From Streptomycetaceae bacterium (GTDB lineage: Bacteria > Actinomycetota > Actinomycetes > Nanopelagicales > Nanopelagicaceae): a stretch of 35,347 nt of DNA. The stretch lies in assembly GCA_027483765.1 (NCBI GenBank), contig JAIXTW010000007.1:1-35347 (forward strand). Direction: 5' to 3'. The position numbers and the translations under genes were made by a program. Each line of letters opens with the position of its first letter. Positions within the stretch are counted from its first letter, which is position 1. The notes beneath the pieces were generated by a model. The model did not search any database and was not told the origin of the DNA. It saw only the letters and a program-made list of their open reading frames with translations. Positions 7,209 through 15,986 of the stretch are shown piece after piece.

Positions 7209-9836
7209 CTACAAAATATAGTTTGCTTTAGCCTTTTCTACCGCAGCGATACGGCCATCGACTTCCATCTTGCGGTACAAATTCTTCAAATGGGTCTTCA
7301 TCGTGTTGTGAGAAATATGTAGAGTCGTCGCAATTGAACTTATTGGCCGCTCGGTAGATAAATGCCGCAAAACCTCTAATTCACGCTTGGTCAAAGGTGC
7401 TGAGACTTCGGAAGAGTGTGCACGTCGATTCTTTATCTTCTCTGCGATGCTAGTCGCTAGATCTTCGAGGTAGACAGTTGGGCTGTCGGTCGCAATTTTC
7501 AAAATTAGGTTTCCCATCTCATCAGATTGTCGCAAGAAAATTTCCTTAGCCCCTACGCGTGATCCAATCTCAAGCGCCTTTTTCATCTCCAGAAGAGCGG
7601 CACGCTCTTGATCAATGACTCCACCAACCATGGCCAGGTGCTTAATAATGTGTTCTCGCGGGGTTCTATCGGGTAAAGAGTTCACAAGTTCACTCGCATT
7701 TGTCTTGCCTGCCTGGCGAGCTAGCGCCAACTTGATGAGTTGAACTTGCGGCACTTCAGGGGCGCGTTCGACGAGCTTTACGAGTCGGTCATAATCTTTG
7801 ATTTCATATCGAACATTTAATTCCGCTAAATCTATAAGAGTCTCGATGCCCTTTGAGAACGATAATTCCGATGCTTTCGCCCGCATGCCATTGATTGCAT
7901 CCACGGCGCCTCGGGCATCTCCTTGTAGCGCTAAGCCTCTTGCAAGATAGCCATCTGCCAGAAAATACCAGTGCCACTGTTTCCAGCTCTGCGCTAAAGA
8001 TTTAATCTGCTTGAATCGTTCTTCGGACTCTCGAATCTGCAAAAACTCACGTTCGCACCGAGCCATGACGAGGAGTGATTCCAGCGGCCCAAAAATTCCC
8101 ACATATCCCAGCTTTGTAAATTGGAAACTGCAGTTTTGGGCAACCTCATAAGCCCGTCGATAGTCACCAATCTCTAACTGGAGCATCGCGTTAATCGACA
8201 TAAGTATGAGATTGGTCTGAGAAATTTTCGATGAGATTACTAAATCTTTTGCTTCTTCATAAATCTTTTCAAGCTCAGAAGTCTGACCAAAAATGAAGGC
8301 GCGAATAGCAGCCAGTCTGTGAAGGGCGAGCTGTTCCTCAACTCCGAGCATCAACGGATCAGTAGTTGGGCGCATCGCTAGCCAAAAATCTTCTTGGAAT
8401 TCTTCAAACTTGCCTTGGGCAATATCAACATAGGCTCTTGCAGCATGAGTAATTTGGCTGATGAATCCTTCGAGTGCGGTTCCTTTGGCATCGATGGCCA
8501 TCTGGTCAGCCATAGTGCGCACATCGGCGAATTCCAGGTTAGCTAGTCTCCCCGCTAGTTCTACCGTAGATCTCTTAAGCAGACCAAGCTGTGATGAATC
8601 ACCAGCGAAGATCGACCACCTAATTAGTTCTCGACCTTTTCCTGTGGCCTGCAGAATCCGGGCCGCATCAGGAAAAAGCTCGCCGACTTTTTCATAATCG
8701 TCCGCTAAATAAGCATGCTCCAGCGCCAAATTTGGTTCGTTTCGATTCTCGTGAAATTCCAGAAGTTTTGCGTGTTTGCGCTTTTTTCTAAACTTGTCGG
8801 CGCGTAATTCTGTTAGAAGTAACTCGCGAAAGATTGAATTAAATTCAAATGTAACTTCCGGAGATCCAGTTTGGTAAAAGATACTGCCATCGAGTGCGTG
8901 TTGATTTATCTCATCGTAAGAGTATTCATCTTCCAGAATGACCTGCGCCTGATCGTGAGTAAATTCATCAACCACGCTCAGTGACTGTAATTTTATTCGA
9001 AGCGGAGCTGGAATCGAATCTAGAACAGATAACGCCAAGACTCTCAATGGGTTTGATTGTGATGCCAATACTTTTTCAAAATCAATTTCCGCCACTGACC
9101 CTGTTAATTGATGTGCAATCATGGATACAGCTGCTGGCCAACCTTGAGCCGAATTCAGAGCCGACGCTATATTGGGATTAGATAGGTCTAAGGAGTATTG
9201 ACTGGCGAGCGCTTGAATTTCATTCTCAGAAAATGCTAACTCGTTCTTACCTACAATTGCCAGTGGCCCGCGAGATGAGAATGTGGCATATACGGTTTCA
9301 ATGGAATCTCTACGGATCGTAATAAATTGTAAATTTGGCGGAAACTGTTCGATTAATTTCACGGCAATATCTACATCTCTTGCAGTGTGCTGACGCAAGT
9401 TATCAATAACTAATATGTAATCCTTGCCTGTTGCAATTAATTCATTACCCCAGCGGCGAACATTTTCTACCGGGCGAATCCCAGGCTCCTGGTCAAACCA
9501 TGGTGCAAAACCAGGAATAACATTTCGCGTTGCCTGTATAAAGATCTTCGACATCTCTTCCAAGGAATCACTCTCAGTCAAAGTCACCCAGATCACTCGG
9601 TCGCTTTGCGTACCTGCCCATTGGGCGACCAGCGAAGTTTTTCCATAACCTGCCGGCGCGAGCACCACTGTTGTGTGCGGTACAGGATGTTGTAATAAAT
9701 GAAATAGGTGTTTGCGAGAAAGATAGTTGGGGGGCAGGGTGGGAATGACTGTGCGTGAAAGGGTCACCCCCGAGGTCACCTCAAATTGGGTGAGAGCCTC
9801 ACCTTTTACCTGCGCCATGGCCCTAGCGTGAGGCAT
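7209..9836 (-). CDS. MalT-like (LAL) STAND ATPase, LuxR-type transcriptional regulator
   Basis: This 875-aa large LuxR-type activator has a STAND NTPase domain with Walker A APAGYGKTS at residues 60-68 and a Walker B-like YILVIDNL near residue 140. A long helical, TPR-like sensor region with little sequence signature follows. The last 61 residues (815-875) form a GerE/LuxR helix-turn-helix beginning LTKRELEVLRHLS. Such proteins bind ATP and an inducer, oligomerise and activate transcription (MalT, AlkS, AcoK). The start is supported by AAGGG just upstream. It sits between gabT and pgl-gnd-zwf on the same strand, so pentose phosphate genes are candidate targets. The inducer is unknown. Confidence 0.9.
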   Translation of the reverse strand: MPHARAMAQVKGEALTQFEVTSGVTLSRTVIPTLPPNYLSRKHLFHLLQHPVPHTTVVLAPAGYGKTSLVAQWAGTQSDRVIWVTLTESDSLEEMSKIFIQATRNVIPGFAPWFDQEPGIRPVENVRRWGNELIATGKDYILVIDNLRQHTARDVDIAVKLIEQFPPNLQFITIRRDSIETVYATFSSRGPLAIVGKNELAFSENEIQALASQYSLDLSNPNIASALNSAQGWPAAVSMIAHQLTGSVAEIDFEKVLASQSNPLRVLALSVLDSIPAPLRIKLQSLSVVDEFTHDQAQVILEDEYSYDEINQHALDGSIFYQTGSPEVTFEFNSIFRELLLTELRADKFRKKRKHAKLLEFHENRNEPNLALEHAYLADDYEKVGELFPDAARILQATGKGRELIRWSIFAGDSSQLGLLKRSTVELAGRLANLEFADVRTMADQMAIDAKGTALEGFISQITHAARAYVDIAQGKFEEFQEDFWLAMRPTTDPLMLGVEEQLALHRLAAIRAFIFGQTSELEKIYEEAKDLVISSKISQTNLILMSINAMLQLEIGDYRRAYEVAQNCSFQFTKLGYVGIFGPLESLLVMARCEREFLQIRESEERFKQIKSLAQSWKQWHWYFLADGYLARGLALQGDARGAVDAINGMRAKASELSFSKGIETLIDLAELNVRYEIKDYDRLVKLVERAPEVPQVQLIKLALARQAGKTNASELVNSLPDRTPREHIIKHLAMVGGVIDQERAALLEMKKALEIGSRVGAKEIFLRQSDEMGNLILKIATDSPTVYLEDLATSIAEKIKNRRAHSSEVSAPLTKRELEVLRHLSTERPISSIATTLHISHNTMKTHLKNLYRKMEVDGRIAAVEKAKANYIL

Positions 9837-9847
9837 TCACCCTTGAT

Positions 9848-9879
9848 TGGGAAGAAGAAATCACCCCTTGAGGGGTGAT
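9848..9879 (-). terminator. Intrinsic terminator after gabT (or regulatory palindrome before the LAL gene)
   Basis: Arms ATCACCCC (9860-9867) and GGGGTGAT (9872-9879) flank a 4-nt loop. On the minus strand they are followed by TTTCTTCTTCCC, a fair U-tract. The element lies 27 nt after the gabT stop. A TAATAT hexamer (minus strand, 9878-9883) abuts the first arm, so the same palindrome could instead be an operator at a LAL promoter. A partial second copy (TCACCCTTGATTGGG) follows at 9837-9850. Confidence 0.6.
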
Positions 9880-9905
9880 ATTACGCGGTGATTATCGCGG
9901 CCAGT

Positions 9906-11246
9906 TTAGAGCGAGGCGAAACCCTCAGCCAATACACCGAGTGCATCTTTAAGAAGTTCATCGGTAATGACGACAGGTGGCAAGAAGCGAATCACGTTGC
10001 CGTAGGTGCCGGCGGTCAAGATGAGTACGCCTTTACTCTGACAATACTTAATTACCTTGGCCATCGCCTCCGGGTTCGGATCCTTCGTTCCGGCATGTAC
10101 TAATTCCATTGCCACCATCGCACCGCGTCCGCGAACTTCACCAATGATTGGGTACTTCGCCTGCAAGGCATGCAGGGCGTCAACGAGAATTTTCCCGACA
10201 TGTGCTGCGCGCTCGAGCAACTTATCTTCTTCGATTGTTTCAATCACAGCAAGAGCTGCCGCACATGCAATTGGATTTCCACCATAGGTACCGCCGAGGC
10301 CGCCTACGTGTGAGGAATCCATGATTTCTGCACGAGCAGTTACTGCAGCTAGTGGAAGTCCGCCAGCAATTCCTTTAGCCGAAATGATCATGTCAGGTTC
10401 CATGCCTTCATGTTCGACGGCAAACATTTTTCCGGTGCGAGCAAAACCTGATTGCACTTCATCGGCGATAAAGACAATCTTGTTCTCGGTTGCAAACTTC
10501 TGTAGCCCTGGCATAAAGCCCGCCGGTGGCACGATAAATCCGCCTTCGCCAAGTACTGGCTCAATCAAAATTGCGGCAACATTCTGTGCGCCAATTTCTT
10601 TCTCAATCTTATGGATTACTAAATCGAGTGCATCCTCGGTGATAGTTTCAAGGTTTCCCTGCCAACGATATGAATAAGGCATAGGCATTCGGTAAATCTC
10701 ATTTGCAAATGGGCCAAATCCATCTTTATACGGCATGTTCTTTGCAGTCAGCGCCATAGTTAAGTTTGTGCGGCCGTGATACGCATGCTCAAAGACAACA
10801 ACTGCTTGACGCTTTGTGTAGTGGCGCGCAATCTTGATTGCATTTTCTACTGCTTCGGCGCCAGAATTTTGCAAAATTGATTTCTTAGCAAACTTACCTG
10901 GGGTCAGACGGTTAAGCGCTTCGCAGACTTCGATATATCCCATGTATGGGGCGGTGGTGAAGTTGGTATGGGTAAATCGCGCAGCTGCTTCTTGTACCGC
11001 TGCAACTACGCGAGGTGCGCTATTTCCAACGGTGACAACACCAATGCCTGCTCCGAGATCGATAATTCTGTTGCCGTCGATATCTTCAATAATCGCATCG
11101 TGTGCGCGAGAAACAATCACCGGCATCGCAGTTCCTAGTCCCCCAGAAACCGCCTCATTACGTCGCTGCATTGCGGCAGTCGATTTAGGCCCTGGGATTT
11201 CGGTAGCCAGGTGGCGAGTTTGTGGAAGTCGATCCTGTGATGTCAT
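9906..11246 (-). CDS. gabT: 4-aminobutyrate aminotransferase family (class III, PLP)
   Basis: This 446-aa class III aminotransferase transfers the amino group of GABA, or a similar omega-amino acid, to 2-oxoglutarate. The cofactor-binding block SGAEAVENAIKIAR, the acidic PLP partner D262 in FIADEVQSGFARTG, and the Schiff-base Lys K291 in IISAKGIAGGLP are all present. The overall pattern, including LIEPVLGEGGFIVPP, is that of GabT rather than ArgD. No gabD is adjacent. It is divergent from an Orn/Lys/Arg decarboxylase-family gene, which suggests linked amino-acid or polyamine turnover. Exact substrate is inferred. Confidence 0.88.
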   Translation of the reverse strand: MTSQDRLPQTRHLATEIPGPKSTAAMQRRNEAVSGGLGTAMPVIVSRAHDAIIEDIDGNRIIDLGAGIGVVTVGNSAPRVVAAVQEAAARFTHTNFTTAPYMGYIEVCEALNRLTPGKFAKKSILQNSGAEAVENAIKIARHYTKRQAVVVFEHAYHGRTNLTMALTAKNMPYKDGFGPFANEIYRMPMPYSYRWQGNLETITEDALDLVIHKIEKEIGAQNVAAILIEPVLGEGGFIVPPAGFMPGLQKFATENKIVFIADEVQSGFARTGKMFAVEHEGMEPDMIISAKGIAGGLPLAAVTARAEIMDSSHVGGLGGTYGGNPIACAAALAVIETIEEDKLLERAAHVGKILVDALHALQAKYPIIGEVRGRGAMVAMELVHAGTKDPNPEAMAKVIKYCQSKGVLILTAGTYGNVIRFLPPVVITDELLKDALGVLAEGFASL

Positions 11247-11252
11247 GGCGTA

Positions 11253-11258
11253 ATTCTA
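11253..11258 (-). promoter_or_regulatory. -10 box of leaderless gabT promoter
   Basis: TAGAAT on the minus strand ends exactly 6 nt before the gabT ATG. No ribosome binding site is possible in this spacing, and no clear -35 box is seen. Confidence 0.55.
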
Positions 11259-11305
11259 AGCCACTGATTTCACACCAGCGGCCCTGAGTTACTCGCTGCA
11301 CGAGT

Positions 11306-11311
11306 TAGGCT
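11306..11311 (+). promoter_or_regulatory. -10 box of leaderless decarboxylase promoter
   Basis: TAGGCT ends exactly 6 nt before the ATG at 11318, the same geometry as the divergent gabT promoter 71 bp away. Confidence 0.45.
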
Positions 11312-11317
11312 TGCCAC

Positions 11318-12769
11318 ATGAGCAGCCCTGAAGCCAACACACTGCGAGATGGTGCACCGCTACTCGATGCCTACCTCGCTTACTTTGAGAGCTCCAGAAC
11401 TCCATTCACAATTCCAGGACATAAGCAGAAGACCAGCACACTCGATGCGGGGCTAGGCGCAGTCGTTGATTCAGATACACCTTTGTACGGTGGACTCGAT
11501 GAAATTAAGTTAACGAATCAAACGTTGAAATCCGCTGAATCCCTCGCTGCCAAGTTATGGGGCGCGGATTACGCCCGCTTTTCCACCGGTGGTTCCACAC
11601 ATGCAAATCAAGCAATTATCTTCGCACTCGGTCAACCTGGCGATAAAGTCGCAGTAACCAGAACTGCGCATCGTTCGGTCTTAAGCGCACTCGTTCTCGC
11701 TGGCCTGGAACCGATCTGGATGTCTCCTGAAATTGATACAGCAACCGGCGTTCCGATTGGAATTACAAAAGCCGAGCTTGCCCAAGCCTTACTTGAAAAC
11801 CCTATTGCCGTATTGCTCACCGAACCGGGATATCTCGGAACGATCTCAGATCTACCGGCGCTGATTGAACTTTCACATGCGCAGCGCGTTCCGGTCATCT
11901 TGGATGCCGCATGGGGTGGGCACTTTGGTTTTCATCCAGATCTGCCACGCCATGCTTTTCAATTAGGTGCAGATGCACTAATTACCAGCACACATAAAGC
12001 ACTTCCTGGATATAGCGCATCGGCGCTCCTGCTAGCTCGCACATCTTTACTTAGCGCCGAACGTTTAGAACAAAGTTTTGAAACAACTCACACAACATCA
12101 CCAGCTGGTGCACCTCTTGCTTCCATTGACGGCGTGCGGGCACTGTTAGAAACACGTGGCGAAGAGTTAATCTCAAAGTTGCTTGAAAATGTCAGCCACT
12201 TTAAAGAGACGGTACAGGCAGAATTTGCACTGCCAATCTTTCTCTACCCAAATGATTTCGCTGCCGGCCGCTTTGATGCCTCGAAAATCGTGCTACGCGT
12301 GCAGCAATTGGGAGCATCTGGGGTAGAGATTGAACAGGATTTACAGAGCGCTGGAATCCGCATTGAGATGGCTGATCGGGACACCATTGTTTTTCTAGGA
12401 ACCATCGCCGACACTCGAGCAGATTTTGATCAACTCGCAGACGCCCTAATTCCAATTCTCAAACGTCGACAAGAACAACGCCGGGAAAGTGCAACTGCGC
12501 TGAGCTGGTCAGTTGTTCCACAGCGTGCAATTTCAATGCGAGATGCCTACTTCGCAGAGACAGAGTTGGTAACAGCTGCAGATGCGATAGGTCGAGTTTC
12601 AGCGGACCTGATTGCGCCTTACCCGCCAGGAGTTGCTGTTGTCGCACCCGGTGAGGTTCTGACCGCTCAGATTGTTGAAGGGTTGAGCGCTTCGCGGGCA
12701 GCAGGTGTGCGCATTGCCTACGCCACCGATCCCACCCTTGCGAAATATCGGGTGGTTGTCACTTCTTAA
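11318..12769 (+). CDS. Orn/Lys/Arg decarboxylase-family PLP enzyme
   Basis: This 483-aa fold-type I PLP enzyme belongs to the bacterial basic amino-acid decarboxylase family. The N-terminal motif PFTIPGHKQK (residues 29-38), the phosphate-binding segment FSTGGSTHAN (88-97), D196 in VILDAAWGGHFGFH, and the PLP lysine K227 in STHKALPGYSAS are visible. A short C-terminal domain ends with APYPPGVAVVAPGE, the family's product-channel block. It lacks the N-terminal wing domain of E. coli CadA/SpeF, like the short Gram-positive forms. The substrate (arginine, lysine or ornithine) cannot be told. Its stop abuts the stop of the convergent SDR with no spacer. Confidence 0.87.
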   Translation: MSSPEANTLRDGAPLLDAYLAYFESSRTPFTIPGHKQKTSTLDAGLGAVVDSDTPLYGGLDEIKLTNQTLKSAESLAAKLWGADYARFSTGGSTHANQAIIFALGQPGDKVAVTRTAHRSVLSALVLAGLEPIWMSPEIDTATGVPIGITKAELAQALLENPIAVLLTEPGYLGTISDLPALIELSHAQRVPVILDAAWGGHFGFHPDLPRHAFQLGADALITSTHKALPGYSASALLLARTSLLSAERLEQSFETTHTTSPAGAPLASIDGVRALLETRGEELISKLLENVSHFKETVQAEFALPIFLYPNDFAAGRFDASKIVLRVQQLGASGVEIEQDLQSAGIRIEMADRDTIVFLGTIADTRADFDQLADALIPILKRRQEQRRESATALSWSVVPQRAISMRDAYFAETELVTAADAIGRVSADLIAPYPPGVAVVAPGEVLTAQIVEGLSASRAAGVRIAYATDPTLAKYRVVVTS

Positions 12770-13525
12770 TTACAGCGGTTGTCGATAAACCTTATGTACC
12801 TGGGCTTGGGCAACTGGTCTAATCATTAAGCAATCCACATTGAAGTGGCTAGGAAGCATGACAGACCATCTAATTGCCTCGGCAACATCTTCAGCCACCA
12901 GTGGTCGAGTAACGCCTTCATAAATCTTCGCCGCCTTCTCGGTATCGCCTTGAAAGCGTTGTATCGCAAACTCATCTGTCTTCACCATTCCTGGTGCGAT
13001 TTCAGTGACACGAATTGGTTGACCATTAAGTTCAAGTCGAAGTGTTTCCACAAGTGATGTTTCGGCAAATTTTGCAGCAACATAACTTCCGCCATTTTCA
13101 TAAACGCGGTGTCCGGCAGTTGATGAAATCATCACAATATGTCCCCGGCCAAATGCTTGCATTAGCGGAGTCATCGCTTTGACCATGCGCACCGAACCCA
13201 CAACATTGATGTCGTACGTCTTCTTCCAAATTTCAGGATCAGATTCATTAATGGAATCTGCATCAAATGCACCACCAGCACCGTTGATGAGTATGGAGAC
13301 CGGCTTGCCCTGTAAGTGCAAAGTCAGCGCATCGATTGATTCTTGCTTGGTGACATCGAGTGTGAACGCTTCGATATTCTCATCTTCTTGTGCCAGAGCA
13401 GCTAAGCGATCCGCACGTCGAGCGGCAGCGATAACGTGATAACCATTTTTTGCCAATAGTCGTGCTGTGGCTGCGCCGATTCCGCTACTTGCTCCAGTAA
13501 TTACCGCATATTCACGTGTGCTCAT
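12770..13525 (-). CDS. Short-chain dehydrogenase/reductase (classical SDR)
   Basis: This 251-aa classical SDR has the NAD(P) motif TGASSGIG near residues 10-17. An NGAGG motif follows in the middle, then SSTAGH with the catalytic Ser and YVAAK with the catalytic Tyr/Lys pair. Basic residues at the end of the second strand (AARRADR) favour NADP. The frame is open 7 codons upstream, but the ATG at 13525 is preferred. It has TACTCT exactly 6 nt upstream, and it begins right at the Rossmann fold (MSTREYAVITGASSG). The substrate is not predictable. Confidence 0.88.
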   Translation of the reverse strand: MSTREYAVITGASSGIGAATARLLAKNGYHVIAAARRADRLAALAQEDENIEAFTLDVTKQESIDALTLHLQGKPVSILINGAGGAFDADSINESDPEIWKKTYDINVVGSVRMVKAMTPLMQAFGRGHIVMISSTAGHRVYENGGSYVAAKFAETSLVETLRLELNGQPIRVTEIAPGMVKTDEFAIQRFQGDTEKAAKIYEGVTRPLVAEDVAEAIRWSVMLPSHFNVDCLMIRPVAQAQVHKVYRQPL

Positions 13526-13531
13526 GGGGAA

Positions 13532-13554
13532 AGAGTACATGTGCAAGATAGACT
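13532..13554. promoter_or_regulatory. Back-to-back leaderless promoters within 35 bp
   Basis: The spacer between the divergent start codons at 13525 and 13561 is 35 bp. The minus-strand TACTCT (13532-13537) ends 6 nt before one start and the plus-strand TAGACT (13549-13554) ends 6 nt before the other. Any -35 contact for each would fall between the -10 and the start of the other, so the two cannot easily be used at once. Confidence 0.5.
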
Positions 13555-13560
13555 GAAGTT

Positions 13561-14145
13561 ATGAGCAAACAAATTAAAACAGATGTGGAAATCAACTATA
13601 AGAAGCGCAATAAGGCCACCGTCTTTTGGCGTGGAATTCTCGTATTCCCGGTATTGATATTTGTCGGCTCCTTCGCTATTCAGACCAACTCTGGCTTTGC
13701 TGCCGGGTTCATCATTCTGCCGCCATTGCTGGCTCTTGTTTTCCGTGGGGTGTATCCAAGCTACTTGCTCACTTTCAACCACGAATTCTTAGAGCTGCAG
13801 GTGCGCGTTGCCTCCTACGTTCTTTTGCTTACTGATGACTACCCATCCATTGAACGAAATAAAAATATTGAGGTAACTTTCCCTGAGATCAAGGGCGGAA
13901 AAGCGCTTAATCGTTTCCTCCCATTAGTTAAATGGTTCTTAGCAATTCCACTCATCATCGTTGGAATCATCTACGTACTTATCGCCCTAGGAATGACCTT
14001 CATTGCTTGGATTATGACTTCCTTTACTGGCAGATATCCAAAGTGGGCCGGTAGGTTTGTACTTAAGACAATGCAATTTTGGAACCGTATCAATGGGTAT
14101 GCATTTCTCTTGGTCTCAGATAAGTACCCTTCATTTGCACTCTAA
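13561..14145 (+). CDS. DUF4389 membrane protein
   Basis: This 194-aa membrane protein has a basic N-terminus (KKRNKATVFWRG) and two closely spaced hydrophobic segments at about residues 27-65. A second pair lies at about 122-155 (WFLAIPLIIVGIIYVLIALGMTFIAWIM). The repeated element ending in LLTDDYPSIE and again LLVSDKYPSFAL, with FTGRYPKWAGRF between, is typical of DUF4389. The function of that family is unknown. The stop codon overlaps the GNAT start (TAATG), so the two genes are translationally coupled. Confidence 0.8.
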   Translation: MSKQIKTDVEINYKKRNKATVFWRGILVFPVLIFVGSFAIQTNSGFAAGFIILPPLLALVFRGVYPSYLLTFNHEFLELQVRVASYVLLLTDDYPSIERNKNIEVTFPEIKGGKALNRFLPLVKWFLAIPLIIVGIIYVLIALGMTFIAWIMTSFTGRYPKWAGRFVLKTMQFWNRINGYAFLLVSDKYPSFAL

Positions 14146-14591
14146 TGTCGCTAGAGATTAGAGCTGTACGCACTGCTGATAAAGAACAATGGCAAGTTCT
14201 GTGGCAGGGTTATCTCGACTTTTACAGAACAGAGTTATCGCCAGCGCAGAGTGAAATGACTTGGAGTCGAATAATCGACCCGGAGTTCAATATCAATTGC
14301 GCGATTGCAACTCTCAATGGCGACGTTATTGGATTTGTTACTTACAACCTGCAGAACTCCACCTGGTCAGAAAATGGACACTGCTATCTGGAAGATTTAT
14401 TTGTAGCTAAGTCAGTCCGTGGACAGGGGGCAGGGCGCGCCCTGATTGAGTTCGTGAAGTCTTTCGCAGTTGAAAAGAAATGTTCGCGTCTTTACTGGAA
14501 TACTGATGAAGATAACGCGACTGCCCGAAGACTCTATGACACCTACGCTTTAGAATCCGGTAAACGTCAATACCGAATTCCGCTTATTTAA
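14145..14591 (+). CDS. GNAT-family N-acetyltransferase
   Basis: This 148-aa single-domain GNAT has the acetyl-CoA pyrophosphate-binding loop VRGQGAGRALIEF (motif A) at about residues 90-102, after a CYLEDLFVAKS strand. The C-terminal NTDEDNATARRLYDTYAL helix is typical of the family. The acceptor is not predictable; small amines or antibiotic-like molecules are common. It is coupled to the DUF4389 gene by a 1-nt overlap and converges on the PGPGW-like gene with an 8-bp overlap of coding ends. Confidence 0.88.
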   Translation: MSLEIRAVRTADKEQWQVLWQGYLDFYRTELSPAQSEMTWSRIIDPEFNINCAIATLNGDVIGFVTYNLQNSTWSENGHCYLEDLFVAKSVRGQGAGRALIEFVKSFAVEKKCSRLYWNTDEDNATARRLYDTYALESGKRQYRIPLI

Positions 14592-14880
14592 TATCTGGCT
14601 CTTTAGTATCTGGGTTGTTCGGCTTTCGCTTTAATAACTTTCGTGGGTCAACTTTTGATCCTTGCGCTTTTACTTGATCAAGCATTCTGTCAGCCCATGC
14701 AAATTCCAGCCCAAGGACTACAAGTCCCAGGATGAGAAATGGCAGAGTAAACGGACCAGGCAACACAATCAGAAGCATTCCTACGGTGATTAAAGTGAAG
14801 CCAATAACCGAAACAATTACCTTTCGCAGTTGCCTAGGAAGTGTTTTCCAGGTGGCGAGGAATTTACTCTTCCGGCTCAT
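14584..14880 (-). CDS. PGPGW-type small transmembrane protein
   Basis: This 98-aa protein has a basic N-terminus and two hydrophobic helices (about residues 21-42 and 46-62) around LPGPFTLPFLILGLVVLGLEFAWA. That is the pattern of the actinobacterial putative transmembrane protein family PGPGW, here with PGPF in place of PGPGW. The C-terminus is charged (KRKPNNPDTKEPDIK). It overlaps the end of the TerC gene by 17 nt, so it is co-transcribed and probably expressed under the same metal-responsive leader. Function unknown. Confidence 0.75.
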   Translation of the reverse strand: MSRKSKFLATWKTLPRQLRKVIVSVIGFTLITVGMLLIVLPGPFTLPFLILGLVVLGLEFAWADRMLDQVKAQGSKVDPRKLLKRKPNNPDTKEPDIK

Positions 14881-15853
14881 GACCTGATGTTACCCGCCCA
14901 GCGTGTGCCCGCGCAGCAGGATCTGATTTAGATTTAATCAGACTTGCCACCGTTGAAATCACGAGGATTCCAGCAATGACGAGTAACCCAATATTGGTAG
15001 GAATCTTCGGAACTGAATCAAACTGCTCGTGCAGGTAAGTCATGATGAGTTTGACGCCGATAAACATCAAAATGATGGAGAGCCCAAGTGACAGGTAAAT
15101 GAGTCGATCCAGTAAGCCTTTGACTAGGAAGTAGAGAGCACGTAGTCCCAGCAGTGCAAATGCGTTAGCTGCAAAGACTAAGAATGTTTCAGATGTCACT
15201 CCGAATGTTGCGGGGATGGAGTCCAGCGCAAAGAGAAGATCGGTTGAACCGATTGCAATCATGACCAAGAACATTGGTGTGGCAACTCGTTTGCCATCAA
15301 TGCGAATGAACATTTTTGAGCCATGGTATTCATCAACCATCTTGATGCGAGCCCTGATTCGCTTCACAACCGCGTTATCACCAGGTTCTGGATCTTCATC
15401 CCAATGCTTAAAGAGACCGACACCAGTCCAGATAAGAATTGCACCGAAGATTACGAAAGTGAATGAGAATGCAGCAAGTGCCGCAGCGCCCACAGCGATA
15501 AATATTCCACGCAAGACCAGCGCCAAAATTACGCCAATGAGGAGAATTCGCTGGTGATAGATACTCGGGACAGCAAATTGAGCCAGAATGATTACGAAGA
15601 CAAAGAGATTATCAACCGAGAGCGATTTCTCAACTAAGTACGCAGCAAAGTACTCGGTGCCAGCTGTACTTCCATACTGTTGCCAGACCCAGATTCCAAA
15701 TGCAACGGCAATGCCCACATAGAAAAGTGACCAGCTCGCTGCCTCTTTAAATTTAACCTCATGCGGTTTAGAACTCACTGTAAATAAATCAACTGCAATC
15801 AGAGCAACGATGGCTCCGATAGTTACAGACCAAACGAGTACTGATACATCCAT
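14864..15853 (-). CDS. TerC/Alx-family integral membrane protein
   Basis: This 329-aa membrane protein has about eight to nine hydrophobic segments. The family's conserved acidic motifs inside membrane helices are present: EKSLSVDNLFVFVII and STDLLFALDSIPATFG. TerC-family members (Alx, YceF, MeeF/MeeY) are implicated in manganese export and metal loading of exported enzymes. A yybP-ykoY-like riboswitch lies directly upstream, which supports a manganese role rather than tellurium resistance. The end overlaps the PGPGW gene. A GAGAG-type ribosome binding site (CAAGGAGAG) precedes the ATG. Confidence 0.92.
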   Translation of the reverse strand: MDVSVLVWSVTIGAIVALIAVDLFTVSSKPHEVKFKEAASWSLFYVGIAVAFGIWVWQQYGSTAGTEYFAAYLVEKSLSVDNLFVFVIILAQFAVPSIYHQRILLIGVILALVLRGIFIAVGAAALAAFSFTFVIFGAILIWTGVGLFKHWDEDPEPGDNAVVKRIRARIKMVDEYHGSKMFIRIDGKRVATPMFLVMIAIGSTDLLFALDSIPATFGVTSETFLVFAANAFALLGLRALYFLVKGLLDRLIYLSLGLSIILMFIGVKLIMTYLHEQFDSVPKIPTNIGLLVIAGILVISTVASLIKSKSDPAARAHAGRVTSGHEPEE

Positions 15854-15879
15854 AGTTTTCTCTCCTTGACGCGCGTATG

Positions 15880-15980
15880 TAGCAACGGAGTCAAGGTCTT
15901 CCTAACCGAATCTCGGCCAGCGCCCCGGGTTTTCACACCGTATTGACGAGGTAGCTGTATCTAGGTACTCCCCTTAAGTG
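15880..15980 (-). ncRNA. yybP-ykoY-like Mn2+ riboswitch
   Basis: Read on the minus strand, the leader starts AAGGGGAGTA at 15977. It has a variable stem with GGTGTGAAAACC, then GCTGGCCGAGATT (about 15910-15922), and a closing strand AAGACCTTGACTCCG. GGGGAGTA, CCGAGA and the closing AAGACCTT are the conserved parts of the yybP-ykoY element, which binds Mn2+ and commonly precedes terC/mntP genes. The TerC ribosome binding site is about 15-20 nt downstream, which suggests control of translation or of a nearby terminator. A covariance-model search would confirm it. Confidence 0.75.
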
Positions 15981-15986
15981 ATGCAG

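Noticed and set aside
9763-9783. Direct repeats GGTCACC inside the start of the LAL gene as regulator sites
   Set aside because: They lie within coding sequence (VTSGVT codons) and are too short to separate from chance.
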